A stretch of 24,184 bases of DNA. It comes from HGM04593 sp964485215 (GTDB lineage: Bacteria; Bacteroidota; Bacteroidia; Bacteroidales; Bacteroidaceae). A program made the position numbers and the translations under genes. Below are positions 1-8,481 of the stretch, piece after piece. Where the stretch lies: the NCBI GenBank assembly GCA_964485215.1, contig CAZAIM010000022.1:1-24184 (forward strand). Direction: 5' to 3'. Under the pieces are notes generated by a model that saw nothing but the letters and a program-made list of their open reading frames with translations, was not told the origin of the DNA and did no database searches. Position 1 is the first letter of the stretch, and each line of letters opens with the position of its first letter.

Positions 1-621
1 ACGCTCACTGACACGTACATTGTGCTGGCGGCTCATATAGTCCTGGATGTCGGCTGTGAAGTCGTCACCGGCGGTGCGCAGTGAACCGTTGGATACAATG
101 CCGCCGAGTGATATTACTGCGATTTCGGTTGAACCGCCACCTATGTCGACAACCATATTGCCTTCTGGGGCAAGTACGTCAAGTCCTATACCGAGTGCCG
201 AAGCCATAGGCTCATATATCAAATATACGTCGCGTGCACCAGCGTGTTCTGCCGAGTCGCGTACTGCACGCAGTTCAACTTCTGTCGAGCCATAAGGCAC
301 ACCGATAACCATTCTCAGTGAAGGCTTGAAGAGCCTGCTGCCCATGTTGACCTTGTCTATGAAACCGCGCATCATCATTTCGCACGCGTAGAAGTCGGCA
401 ATGACACCGTCTCTCAGCGGGCGTATTGTCTGTATGTTAGGGTTGGTCTTCTCGTGCATCTGCTTGGCCTTCTCTCCAACCGCTATCATCTTCTTTGTGC
501 CGGTTCCGTCTATTGCTACAACCGACGGTTCGTCAACCACAATCTTCCCGTTGTAGGATATGATGGTGTTGGCGGTTCCCAAGTCGATGGCAACGTCCTG
601 TGTCAATGAAAATATACCCAT
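1..621 (-). CDS. mreB: MreB rod-shape cytoskeletal ATPase, N-terminal 207 residues (runs off left edge)
   Basis: MreB is the bacterial actin homologue. It polymerises under the inner membrane and guides the elongation machinery of the cell wall. The minus strand from 621 reads open to base 1 (207 codons, no stop). It starts MGIFSLTQDVAIDLGTANT, whose DLGTANT is the actin-family phosphate-1 motif. Near residue 155-165 lies VVDIGGGSTEIAV, the phosphate-2 motif, followed by the SLGGIV segment typical of MreB. Roughly 60 percent of a usual ~340-residue protein is present. The start lies 20 bp downstream of the purH stop with no terminator between, so the two are probably co-transcribed. purH next to mreB is an arrangement I know from Bacteroides. 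mreC, mreD and a PBP2 gene would be expected beyond the left edge (inference). Confidence 0.96.
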   Translation of the reverse strand, partial: MGIFSLTQDVAIDLGTANTIISYNGKIVVDEPSVVAIDGTGTKKMIAVGEKAKQMHEKTNPNIQTIRPLRDGVIADFYACEMMMRGFIDKVNMGSRLFKPSLRMVIGVPYGSTEVELRAVRDSAEHAGARDVYLIYEPMASALGIGLDVLAPEGNMVVDIGGGSTEIAVISLGGIVSNGSLRTAGDDFTADIQDYMSRQHNVRVSER

Positions 622-641
622 TTTCTTTTTTTCTTTTTTGA

Positions 642-2165
642 TTAGTGTTTAAAGTGGCGGAATCCGGTTACAACCATTGCTACGCCATTCTCGTCGCAAT
701 AATCTACCGATTCCTTGTCTCTTATAGAACCGCCTGGATGTACCACGGCGGTAATCCCGGCTTCGTGCGCAATCTGCACGCAGTCGGGGAATGGGAAGAA
801 TGCGTCGCTTGCCATAACTGCGCCCTGGAGAGAGAAACCGAAATTGCCGGCCTTCTCAATCGCGTGCCTGAGGGAGTCGACGCGTGATGTCTGTCCAACA
901 CCGCTTGCAATGAGCTGCTTGTCCTTTGCAAGTACAATCGCATTGCTCTTGCTGTGCTTTACAATCTTGTTGGCAAACAGCATATCCTCAATCTCGCTCT
1001 CTTTTGGCGCGACCTTGGATACTGTCTGCAAGTCGGCTGCAACCTCGACCTTGCTGTCGCGGTCCTGCACGAGAACACCGTTAAGGACACTGCGGAATGT
1101 CTTTTCGGGCATCTTTGCCGACTTCTGGATGAGGATAATGCGGTTTTTCTTCTGCTTCAGTACCTCGAGTGCATCCTCGTCGTAGCTTGGAGCAATGATG
1201 ACCTCGAAGAAAATTCCGTTAACCTTCTCTGCAGTCTCTTTGTCTACATTGGCATTTGCTATGAGTACGCCGCCGAATGCCGAAACGGGGTCTCCGGCAA
1301 GTGCTGCATCCCAGGCCTCGGCAAGGGTTGGGCGTGTTGCAAGGCCACAGGCGTTGTTGTGCTTGAGGATTGCAAACGTTGTTTCGCCGGCAAAGTCGCC
1401 TATGAGTTCAACGGCTGTGTTGATGTCAAGCAGGTTGTTGTATGAAATCTCCTTACCGTGTACCTGCTCGAGCATTTCGCTGAATTTGCCGTAGAATGCA
1501 CCGCTCTGGTGAGGGTTCTCGCCATAGCGCAGTGACATTGGAGTGTCATTGGTCTGGCGGAACGCACTCTTCTCCTCCTTGTCGAAATAGTTGAAGATTG
1601 CGGAATCGTAGGCCGATGAAACAGCAAATGCCTCACGTGCAAAGAAACGGCGTTCCTCGATGGTAGTCTCTGCGCCTTTGGTCTTGAGAATTTCGTGAAG
1701 CGGGGCATACTGTGCCTTGCTGGCAACAATGACAACATCGTTGAAGTTCTTTGCCGCACCGCGGATGAGCGATATGCCGCCTATGTCAATCTTCTCAATG
1801 ATGTCTGCTTCCGGTGCACCCGATGCAACGGTCTGCTCAAAAGGGTAGAGGTCTACTATAACCAGGTCGATTTCGGGAATCTCGTATTCGGCCATCTGCT
1901 GCTGGTCATTCTCCAGTTCCCTGCGTCCGAGAATACCGCCGAACACCTTCGGGTGAAGTGTCTTCACGCGTCCGCCAAGGATTGACGGGTAGCCTGTGAG
2001 GCTCTCCACTGCGGTGCAGGGGATATTATGCGACTCAATGAACTGTTGTGTGCCACCGGTTGAAATGAGCTGTACTCCTTCGGCGTGAAGGAGCTTGATA
2101 ATCTCGTCCAGCCCGTCTTTGTGAAACACTGATACCAATGCAGATTTTATTCTTTTTGTAGACAT
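642..2165 (-). CDS. purH: Bifunctional AICAR formyltransferase / IMP cyclohydrolase
   Basis: PurH catalyses the last two steps of de novo purine synthesis. It formylates AICAR with 10-formyl-tetrahydrofolate and then closes the ring to IMP, in the cytoplasm. The 507-residue protein has the N-terminal cyclohydrolase (MGS-like) domain at about 1-195, with ISTGGT near residue 35-39, and GGRVKTLHPKVFGGILGRR at about 64-82. The C-terminal formyltransferase domain carries LRYGENPHQ (212-220) and the catalytic Lys-His pair K268-H269 in KHNNACG. Length is normal for the family (about 510). The start MSTKRIKSALVSV is the only sensible one, since the domain begins at once. The gene follows a ~415 bp upstream region and leads into mreB 20 bp later. 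Confidence 0.98.
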   Translation of the reverse strand: MSTKRIKSALVSVFHKDGLDEIIKLLHAEGVQLISTGGTQQFIESHNIPCTAVESLTGYPSILGGRVKTLHPKVFGGILGRRELENDQQQMAEYEIPEIDLVIVDLYPFEQTVASGAPEADIIEKIDIGGISLIRGAAKNFNDVVIVASKAQYAPLHEILKTKGAETTIEERRFFAREAFAVSSAYDSAIFNYFDKEEKSAFRQTNDTPMSLRYGENPHQSGAFYGKFSEMLEQVHGKEISYNNLLDINTAVELIGDFAGETTFAILKHNNACGLATRPTLAEAWDAALAGDPVSAFGGVLIANANVDKETAEKVNGIFFEVIIAPSYDEDALEVLKQKKNRIILIQKSAKMPEKTFRSVLNGVLVQDRDSKVEVAADLQTVSKVAPKESEIEDMLFANKIVKHSKSNAIVLAKDKQLIASGVGQTSRVDSLRHAIEKAGNFGFSLQGAVMASDAFFPFPDCVQIAHEAGITAVVHPGGSIRDKESVDYCDENGVAMVVTGFRHFKH

Positions 2166-2580
2166 ATCTATTATTGTTTTTGTTGTTTATTACGTTGATA
2201 GTTAGCTCGTTGGCCAAAGAAACAGGGCTAAAGCCCCTATTTTCTCGCGAAGTTAACCTTTTTTGCGCGATTTTGCACTATAAAAACAACCTTATTTATC
2301 AACAGTAAAATATTAAAATTCCAAAAATACATTTTGAATAACTGTTAAAAAAACTAAAGGTGGCGGTAGGGCAAATAATATAAAAACAGTGCTCTACCAG
2401 CATGAATAAGAATGCAGTTTGCCGTAATACTGAAGAGTTGAAAATATGATAGAAATATCTTCTAAGTCTGTCTTCCGAATCTATTATATCCAAATCACGT
2501 ATACTGCATAGATTAAAGCACTCAATATTTTCTATCTTCACTAAAATATTCTAACTTTGTGGCAGAAGGGTTAAGTAGCT
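2166..2580. other. AT-rich intergenic region with divergent promoters for purH and the TIR gene
   Basis: This 415 bp stretch holds no convincing gene. It contains a plus-strand promoter-like box for the TIR gene (2552-2559) and two minus-strand candidates for purH: TATTTTTG at 2329-2322 and TAACTTCG at 2255-2248. Neither purH candidate has a clear TTTG partner. A small hairpin (GGGC stem, 4 nt loop, bases 2225-2236) would lie in the purH leader if either promoter is used. The only long open frame (2299-2541, minus) has no recognisable homology, no internal domain features and overlaps the TIR promoter, so I treat it as chance. Confidence 0.5.
2552..2559 (+). promoter_or_regulatory. Bacteroidetes-type -7 box of the TIR gene
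   Basis: TAACTTTG matches the TAnnTTTG consensus exactly and lies 21 bp before the ATG at 2581. At the -33 distance there is only a T-run (2528-2531, TTTT against TTTG). Predicted 5' leader is about 15 nt. Prediction by motif only. Confidence 0.5.
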
Positions 2581-3282
2581 ATGAAATACGACGTTTTTAT
2601 TAGTTATTCACGCAAAGACTGCGCAATAGTCGAGAACTTTGCCGATGAACTTATTAAGGCCGGATATTCTATATGGATGGATGTTGACGGCATTGAGAGT
2701 GGCGATGAATTCAAAAGGAAAATAGCTTCAGCTATTAGGAAATCGAATGTTTTTCTCTTTTTCTCATCGGCAGCGTCCAATAAGTCGGAGTGGACTGTCA
2801 AAGAGGTCAATTACGCCATAAAGAAGAATATTCATATAATTCCCATAAAACTAGACGATACCGAATATAATGAATCGGTGGATTTTGACCTTTGTGCGGT
2901 AGATTTTATTCAATGTAATGGTACTGAAAATATTCAATATGCATTTGACAAATTGTTGCGTTCGCTGCAAAACAGAATAGGTGCCGGTTCTTCTAATGTG
3001 TTGGATAAAAACGAAGAGAATGTTGTAGAAGAAGAAAAGAATGATAATATCAGCATCGACGGCTCTGCAAAGTTTTTTTATGCAGCCAATGTGCCTCCTT
3101 CCGATGAAGAGACAACGCCAATGCAGGTTAAGAAACCCGAGAGTGAGAAAGCCGTTGGATTGGACATTGAAAAGCTTGCCCTGCCCGATAGAAACCCTGT
3201 CAAATGGATGGACTTTGCGCAGTTCTGCGATTATAACGGATATTCTTTGAAGAAAATACGTTTTTTTCATACATCAAAGTAA
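2581..3282 (+). CDS. TIR-domain protein, N-terminal part of a frameshifted TIR-2TM-WG gene
   Basis: The 233-residue frame begins MKYDVFISYSRKD and carries a complete bacterial TIR domain (TIR_2-like) at about 1-130. Visible elements are the YDVFISYS strand, YSIWMDVDGIESGDEF (29-44, BB-loop region) and SEWTVKEV. E75 in the last aligns with the catalytic glutamate of TIR NAD-cleaving enzymes such as SARM1. An acidic low-complexity linker (about 138-155) follows, then a non-repetitive stretch ending YSLKKIR. The frame then runs into a T7 tract (3261-3267) and stops six codons later. The downstream sequence in another frame continues the protein smoothly (next entry). Base composition is AT-richer than in the flanking purH and nadB, suggesting acquisition. 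NADase or antiphage activity is inferred from the domain and not shown here. Whether this short form is itself functional is unknown. Confidence 0.85.
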   Translation: MKYDVFISYSRKDCAIVENFADELIKAGYSIWMDVDGIESGDEFKRKIASAIRKSNVFLFFSSAASNKSEWTVKEVNYAIKKNIHIIPIKLDDTEYNESVDFDLCAVDFIQCNGTENIQYAFDKLLRSLQNRIGAGSSNVLDKNEENVVEEEKNDNISIDGSAKFFYAANVPPSDEETTPMQVKKPESEKAVGLDIEKLALPDRNPVKWMDFAQFCDYNGYSLKKIRFFHTSK

Positions 3283-3757
3283 TTGCATCCTTTTCATGGC
3301 TCTTGATGTTTTCTGGTATTGGATTACACTGTATTGATTCAGAAGAATATGATCTATTTATTGCTATACTGTTTTTTTACATTGCTGTTATATTTAGCAT
3401 ATTAAGCATATTTGGTAGTCATTATTTGTACGCACGGGAACTCTGTGATATTCAAGATACTTCTTCTCAACTCAAATTCATTAGGAACAAAAGAGGGCTT
3501 ATAGGAATTTCTATATGGAGGAACAGGCGTTCTAAGCAGCTGTTGCGTATGGAGTACAATAATATTTTTGCATTAACGACGATACATTCATTTGTACGTG
3601 CAACGGTTCTTATGGTATTTATAATGCTACAAAAAAGAAGATGGTTGTTCCTGTAGAATATGATAGCATAGAGTATAAGAACGGTAAGATATACGCATCA
3701 TCGCGTGATGGTGTGGTGTCTGTATTTACCGACCGCGGTTATCGTGTTGTTGAATAA
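3262..3757 (+). pseudogene. Out-of-frame C-terminal part of the TIR gene: two membrane helices and a WG-repeat domain
   Basis: If the T7 tract at 3261-3267 had one more T, the TIR frame would continue FFSYIKVIASFSWLLMFSG (first hydrophobic helix). A second helix follows, YDLFIAILFFYIAVIFSILS, and then RELCDIQDTSSQLKF. At the T5 run 3565-3569 a second missing T is needed to go from RMEYNNIF to CINDDTFICTCNGSYGIYN. After that comes VVPVEYDSIEYKNGKIYASS, ending RGYRVVE with a stop at 3755-3757. The GSYGIYN...VVPVEYDSI pattern is that of WG (beta-propeller-like) repeats. With both T's restored the span is 1179 nt, exactly 393 codons. The piece 3303-3656 read alone starts inside the first helix and ends in an unrelated tail, so it is not a separate gene. 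The end lies 4 bp from the convergent nadB stop. Real decay, phase variation, recoding or base-call error remain possible. Confidence 0.75.
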
Positions 3758-3761
3758 TCTT

Positions 3762-5333
3762 TTACTTTTCCCTTCTCAGATGGTCTACATTGTAGTGCAG
3801 GCCGCGGCTCTCCTTGCGCTCCATTGCCTGGCGCATAATGAGATAGCCTACATTTATGATGTTGCGCAGCTCGCACAGTTCGCGGCTTACAACGCTCTGC
3901 TTGAATAGCTCCTCTGTCTCTTCGTAGAGCAGGTCGAGGCGGTTCCATGCGCGTTTGAGACGCAGGTCGGTGCGTACAATTCCCACGTATGTGCTCATTA
4001 TCTGCTGCACTTCCTTGGCATCTTGCGAAATCAGTACCATTTCCTCGTTCATCTTTGTGCCTTCGTCGTTCCATTCCGGAATATCATCCTTGTAGCCGTA
4101 CTCTTCAAAATGTGCCAGTGAATGCTTTGCTGCCGCATCGGCATATACTACGGCCTCAATGAGCGAGTTGCTGGCAAGACGGTTACCGCCGTGCAGGCCG
4201 GTGCAGGAACATTCGCCCACTGCGTAGAGCCTGTGTATGCTTGATGCCGCGTTAAGGTCTACCTTTATTCCGCCGCAAAGGTAGTGTGCGGCAGGCGCAA
4301 CTGGTATGTAGTCCTTTGTTATGTCTATGCCCAGAGATAGGCATTTCTCGTAAATATTTGGGAAGTGACGTTTGGTCTCTTCGGGGTTCTTGTGGGTGAC
4401 ATCGAGGTATACGTGGTCATCGCCCCTGAGCTTCATCTCGTTGTCAATGGCACGTGCTACAATGTCTCGTGGTGCAAGCGATAGACGCGGGTCATACTTC
4501 TGCATGAACTCTTTCCCGTTCTTGGTGCGCAGGATGCCTCCATAGCCACGCATTGCCTCGGTTATGAGGAATGATGGCCTGTCGCCTGGATTATAAAGAG
4601 CGGTGGGGTGGAATTGTACGAATTCCATATCCTTTACTGTTCCTTTTGCACGGTAGACCATTGCTATTCCGTCGCCGGTGGCAACAAGGGGGTTGGTGGT
4701 TGTCTTGTATACGGCACCGCAGCCACCGGTAGCCATCAGTGTTACTTTGCTAAGGAATGTGTGTACTTCGTTGGTGGCTATGTCGAGCACATATGCGCCA
4801 TAGCATTCGATGTCGGGTGTCTGTCGTGTGACTTCAACGCCCAAGTGGTGCTGTGTAAGTATTTCTATTGCAAAATGGTTGTCGAAGATTGTGATGTCAG
4901 GGTGCTTGCGTATTGCTCTTATGAGCGACTCCTGTATCTCGGCTCCGGTATTGTCGGCGTGGTGAAGTATGCGGAACTCGGAGTGTCCTCCTTCGCGGTG
5001 AAGATCAAATTCGCCGCTCTCGTTCTTGTCGAACTCTACTCCCCAGTCTATCAGTGCCTTAATCTGCCCGGGTGCCTCCCGGACAACTTTCTCCACTGCT
5101 GCGCGGTCGCTTATCCAGTCGCCGGCAATCATGGTGTCTTCAATGTGCTTGTCGAAATTGTCGACAAGCAGGTTTGTTACCGATGCAACGCCACCTTGTG
5201 CAAAATAGGTGTTCGCATCTTCCAATGTTGTCTTGCATATAAGTGCAACTTTGCCTTTGTCCGCTACTTTGAGCGCGAAACTCATTCCGGCGATTCCGGA
5301 ACCGATAACCAGAAAATCGAATTTCTTTACCAT
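3762..5333 (-). CDS. nadB: L-aspartate oxidase
   Basis: NadB is an FAD enzyme that oxidises L-aspartate to iminoaspartate, the first step of de novo NAD synthesis, feeding quinolinate synthase NadA. The protein (523 residues from the chosen start) opens MVKKFDFLVIGSGIAGMSF with the GxGxxG dinucleotide motif at 11-16. It also has FAQGGVASV, HREGGHSEFRILH, FHPTALYNPG with the HPTAL active-site segment, and LHGGNRLASNSLIEAVVYA, all typical of NadB. The last half is the usual helical succinate-dehydrogenase-like C-domain. The open frame extends upstream to 5384, but the extra 17 residues are unlike the family, so I use the Met at 5333. It converges on the broken TIR gene with only 4 bp between stops. 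nadA and nadC are not in the window. Confidence 0.96.
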   Translation of the reverse strand: MVKKFDFLVIGSGIAGMSFALKVADKGKVALICKTTLEDANTYFAQGGVASVTNLLVDNFDKHIEDTMIAGDWISDRAAVEKVVREAPGQIKALIDWGVEFDKNESGEFDLHREGGHSEFRILHHADNTGAEIQESLIRAIRKHPDITIFDNHFAIEILTQHHLGVEVTRQTPDIECYGAYVLDIATNEVHTFLSKVTLMATGGCGAVYKTTTNPLVATGDGIAMVYRAKGTVKDMEFVQFHPTALYNPGDRPSFLITEAMRGYGGILRTKNGKEFMQKYDPRLSLAPRDIVARAIDNEMKLRGDDHVYLDVTHKNPEETKRHFPNIYEKCLSLGIDITKDYIPVAPAAHYLCGGIKVDLNAASSIHRLYAVGECSCTGLHGGNRLASNSLIEAVVYADAAAKHSLAHFEEYGYKDDIPEWNDEGTKMNEEMVLISQDAKEVQQIMSTYVGIVRTDLRLKRAWNRLDLLYEETEELFKQSVVSRELCELRNIINVGYLIMRQAMERKESRGLHYNVDHLRREK

Positions 5334-5510
5334 ACTGCCATTGTTTCTTTCGGGCGAAACGGGGGGATAATGGGTTGGCTGCAACTCACAGAATGTTGCC
5401 CTCTTTCTCCTTTGGTGTGTAAAAATACAAAAAAAGTAAAATAAAAACTCTACTTGGGACGATATTTCGTAAATAATAAGTAGTTTTACAGAAAATGTCT
5501 TTCTACGGCT

Positions 5511-6881
5511 ATGAAAAAGTTCTTGTTGTTATATATAATATCTTTTTTCCCATTTGCAGCTCTCCTTGCGCAGAATGGCCTGAAACGTTCGCTCGACACT
5601 CTCTTGTGTGATACTCTATTTGATGTGAGCGATGCTTCTCTTGTGGTGTATGACCTTACGGACAAGAGGTTGCTTTATGAACATCGCGGACGCAAGATTT
5701 TGCGTCCGGCATCGGCACTCAAGCTGCTCACTTCAGTTGCTGCACTCGACTTCCTTGGTAATGATTATACTATTGACACGGAACTCTGCCTGCTTGATGG
5801 TGGGTGTAAAAGGAATCTCTATGTGCGCGGCGGAATGGACCCTCTCTTCGATGAGCAGGATATTGTGTCAATGGCCTCTTCTCTTGCTGCCGGGACTGTG
5901 GTCGATACTCTTTTTGCCGACTGTTCAATGACCGATTCTCTCTATTGGGGGCCGGGATGGTCGTGGGACGATAATCCTTATGCCTATCAGCCCTATCTGT
6001 CGCCGCTTATGCTCTGTGGCGGAGCAGTAGAGGTAGTGGTTACGCCGTCGTCGAGGGGTGCTGCGCCAGAGTACAGCTGCACTCCCCAATCGTCGTTCTA
6101 TACTGTGGTGAATGAGGCGGTATGCGGTGACAAGGAAGCGGGCAAACTCACAATTCTTCGCGACTGGCTCGAGAACAGCAATGTGATACGCATTCGCGGC
6201 AATTGTGAAAAGCAGATGAAAGAGAGGCTCAACATGTATAAGTCGGCCGATTTCTTCATTGCTGTTCTCGTTGAAAAACTCGATTCCTTAGGTATCGAGG
6301 TGAGGAATATTTCTTTTGGCAAGACACCTGAAACGGCCGAGCGTCTCTTCCTGTTGCAGCGTCCGATTGAGGATGTTGTCGATGAGGCTCTGATGGAGAG
6401 CGACAATCTTTGTGCCGAAGCTCTTCTCTATCATCTTGCAGCCGCTGATTCTGCCGAGCCTGTATCTATGGCGCAAGGTGCCGAGGCTGTGACCTCCTTT
6501 GTCCGTGAAAGGCTTGGCTATACATCGGGGTATTCAATAGCTGACGGTTCTGGCCTTTCGTTGTATAATTATATTACAGCGGAACTTCTTCTTTCGGTTC
6601 TGCGCTATGCCTATGAACACCCCGAAATAGAGCCGCTCATCTATAATCACCTTCCCTTGTCGGGCGTATCGGGGACAATGAAGAATAGAACCAAGGGCAG
6701 TGCTGCCTATAAGAGGGTGCGTGCAAAGACCGGTACTGTAAAAGGTGTATGCACGCTTGCCGGGTATGTGCAGGCCAGGAACGGGCACCGTTTGGCATTT
6801 GTTATAATGAATACAGGTGCGCAGGTTGCGCGCGACGCACGTTTGTGGCAGGACAAGGTCCTCGATAGATTATGCCGTTAA
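5511..6881 (+). CDS. dacB: D-alanyl-D-alanine carboxypeptidase/endopeptidase, PBP4 type (peptidase S13)
   Basis: This periplasmic serine peptidase trims stem peptides and cuts D-Ala-mDAP cross-links of peptidoglycan. The 456-residue protein has a signal peptide (MKKFLLLYIISFFPFAALLA, likely cut before Q21). It carries the three penicillin-binding motifs in order: S68-A-L-K71 (SxxK nucleophile), S297-D-N299 and K406-T-G408. The long stretch between SxxK and SDN is the insert domain typical of PBP4 and DacB. The motif YSIADGSGLSLYN is also family-typical. It stands alone on the plus strand, divergent from nadB (177 bp between the starts) and convergent with queG, whose stop is 7 bp beyond. A weak -7-like box (TAGTTTTA, 5481-5488) lies upstream, without a well-placed partner. 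Confidence 0.95.
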   Translation: MKKFLLLYIISFFPFAALLAQNGLKRSLDTLLCDTLFDVSDASLVVYDLTDKRLLYEHRGRKILRPASALKLLTSVAALDFLGNDYTIDTELCLLDGGCKRNLYVRGGMDPLFDEQDIVSMASSLAAGTVVDTLFADCSMTDSLYWGPGWSWDDNPYAYQPYLSPLMLCGGAVEVVVTPSSRGAAPEYSCTPQSSFYTVVNEAVCGDKEAGKLTILRDWLENSNVIRIRGNCEKQMKERLNMYKSADFFIAVLVEKLDSLGIEVRNISFGKTPETAERLFLLQRPIEDVVDEALMESDNLCAEALLYHLAAADSAEPVSMAQGAEAVTSFVRERLGYTSGYSIADGSGLSLYNYITAELLLSVLRYAYEHPEIEPLIYNHLPLSGVSGTMKNRTKGSAAYKRVRAKTGTVKGVCTLAGYVQARNGHRLAFVIMNTGAQVARDARLWQDKVLDRLCR

Positions 6882-6888
6882 TCTCTCT

Positions 6889-7806
6889 TCAGGTCTCTTG
6901 TTCCAATGCGTTTATGTTCCGCATTAGTTGTTCATATCCGCATCGTTCTACTGCGCTGCCCGAGAATAGTTTCCGGTATCTCTCCGGTGTGAGGCTTTTC
7001 CACTCTTCCCGGCTCATGGCCATAAGTTCTGATTTGGGTTGCAGTTCGGGTGTCCTGTTCGGTTCTGCAAAGCGGTTATGTGGGCACACTGTCTGGCAAC
7101 GGTCGCATCCATAGAAGCATTTTCCCATCTTTTCACCGATATTTTCGGGCAATTCTCCCCTGTGTTCTATCGTCAGATAGGAGAGGCACAGGCGTGCATC
7201 GAATCCATTATTGCCGAGTGCACCTGTCGGGCAATTTCCGATACATCTGCTGCAGTTGCCACAGTGATTTTGCAGGTAAGGCCGGTCATACTCGAATTCT
7301 ATATCGACAAGCAGTTCTCCCAGAAAAAAACAGGAGCCTTTGCCCGGGATTATCAGCTGGTGGTTCTTTCCAATCCAGCCAAGTCCGCTATTTACGGCCC
7401 AGTATCTTTCCAGAATGGGTGCGGAATCGCAGAATGCACGTCCGTTGACAGGGGTAATGGCTGCAATGCTCTTTAGCAACATATAGAGCTTGTCCTTTAC
7501 GACCTTGTGGTAATCATCTCCTTGTGCATAATTGGATATACCTTCTATTGTTCTTGCCGGTGTGTAGTTTAGTGCTACTGCGATAATGCTTTTGCACCCT
7601 TCAACCAGCAGTGTCGGGTCATATCTTTTGTCGCAGTTTCTTTCAAGGTAGCCCATGCTCCCTTGTCTGCCTTCCTGAAGCCAACTGTTGCAGCAGGTAA
7701 TAGTCGGCTCTCCGACGCTTTCTGCCTGGGCAATGCCACATACGTCAAAGCCGAGGCGTAGTGCCTCGGCTTTGACGTACTGTGTCAGTTCTACTTTCTC
7801 CATCAT
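6889..7806 (-). CDS. queG: Epoxyqueuosine reductase
   Basis: QueG reduces epoxyqueuosine to queuosine in tRNA anticodons (Asp, Asn, His, Tyr) using cobalamin and two 4Fe-4S clusters. The 305-residue protein shows the DUF1730 N-terminal region with RAFCDSAPILER (D127 is the likely catalytic acid) and GWIGKNHQLI. The ferredoxin-like cysteine sets are CGNCSRCIGNCPTGAL (182-197) and, later, CYGCDRCQTVCPHN. It has the short form of the family, without the extra C-terminal HEAT-like extension. The start codon overlaps the stop of the upstream deacetylase gene as ATGA (7803-7806), so translation is probably coupled. A second Met immediately follows the first. It ends 7 bp from the dacB stop. Confidence 0.95.
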   Translation of the reverse strand: MMEKVELTQYVKAEALRLGFDVCGIAQAESVGEPTITCCNSWLQEGRQGSMGYLERNCDKRYDPTLLVEGCKSIIAVALNYTPARTIEGISNYAQGDDYHKVVKDKLYMLLKSIAAITPVNGRAFCDSAPILERYWAVNSGLGWIGKNHQLIIPGKGSCFFLGELLVDIEFEYDRPYLQNHCGNCSRCIGNCPTGALGNNGFDARLCLSYLTIEHRGELPENIGEKMGKCFYGCDRCQTVCPHNRFAEPNRTPELQPKSELMAMSREEWKSLTPERYRKLFSGSAVERCGYEQLMRNINALEQET

Positions 7807-8414
7807 TCAAAAATCTTGAAACTATAGCCTTGTTCAAGCAGCCAGTCTATGGAACGCGGCAAGGCATAACGCAGGTTGCTTTCGCTCCGCATAGAGTCGT
7901 GGAATGTTATTATCGAACCATTGCGTGCAAACCGCTTGACGTTGGCAAGCACGTCTTCGCCGTAGAGACGGAAACTGTAGTCGCGCGTTACCAGGTCCCA
8001 CATTACGAACTGGTATCGTTTGCTCAGTTCATAATATTGCTTGCGCCTAAGCAGCCCGTGAGGTGGCCTGAAAAGGTTGCTGTGAATGAAAGCGTCGGCC
8101 TGGTCTACATTCTCGACATACTCCTTGGTTCTTGTAAACAGCCCTTTCAGGTGGTTGAACGTGTGGTTTCCCACGCGGTGTCCGCTCTCTACTACCTGCA
8201 TAAATTCCTGAGGGAACTTGTGCACGTTGTCTCCAACCATAAAGAATGTTGCTTTAATGTTGAACCTGTCCAGCAGGTCTACGACCCACGGTGTTATGAC
8301 GGGTATCGGCCCGTCGTCGAAGGTCAGGTATATTGCCTTTTCGTCGGGGTTCATGCGCCATAATGCCTTTGGGTAGAGGCTGCGAAAAAAATCCGGTACT
8401 TGCTCAATGAACAT
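7803..8414 (-). CDS. NodB-type polysaccharide deacetylase (carbohydrate esterase 4)
   Basis: Members of this family remove N-acetyl (or O-acetyl) groups from glycans such as peptidoglycan or cell-surface polysaccharides, using one divalent metal. All five NodB motifs are visible in 203 residues: TFDDGP (31-36; D33 base, D34 metal), HTFNH (H84 and H88 metal ligands), RPPHG (116-120), the WDLVTRDY segment (139-146) and ITFHDS with H172. There is no clear signal peptide or membrane helix, so it may act in the cytoplasm or on lipid-linked intermediates; substrate unknown. It lies 67 bp after the DUF2723 gene and overlaps queG by 4 bp. No obvious promoter is seen in the 67 bp gap, so read-through from the DUF2723 gene is plausible. 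Confidence 0.9.
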   Translation of the reverse strand: MFIEQVPDFFRSLYPKALWRMNPDEKAIYLTFDDGPIPVITPWVVDLLDRFNIKATFFMVGDNVHKFPQEFMQVVESGHRVGNHTFNHLKGLFTRTKEYVENVDQADAFIHSNLFRPPHGLLRRKQYYELSKRYQFVMWDLVTRDYSFRLYGEDVLANVKRFARNGSIITFHDSMRSESNLRYALPRSIDWLLEQGYSFKIFE

Positions 8415-8481
8415 ACAACATTCTTTTTAGTATCTTTTTATTCTGCGGTTGTTCTGTCTGGCTCTGATGTCCTTGTAAGAA

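Noticed and set aside
2299..2541. 80-residue minus-strand open frame in the purH-TIR intergenic region
   Set aside because: AT-rich, no recognisable family, no clear promoter or leader, and it overlaps the regulatory region of the TIR gene. Likely chance.
3303..3656. Separate 117-residue plus-strand open frame after the TIR gene
   Set aside because: Its Met lies inside a hydrophobic helix that continues upstream, and its last 30 residues lose the WG pattern found in the next frame. It is the middle piece of the broken TIR gene.
4608..5444. 278-residue plus-strand open frame opposite nadB
   Set aside because: Cysteine-, valine- and tyrosine-rich translation typical of the antisense strand of a real gene; nadB on the other strand is unmistakable.
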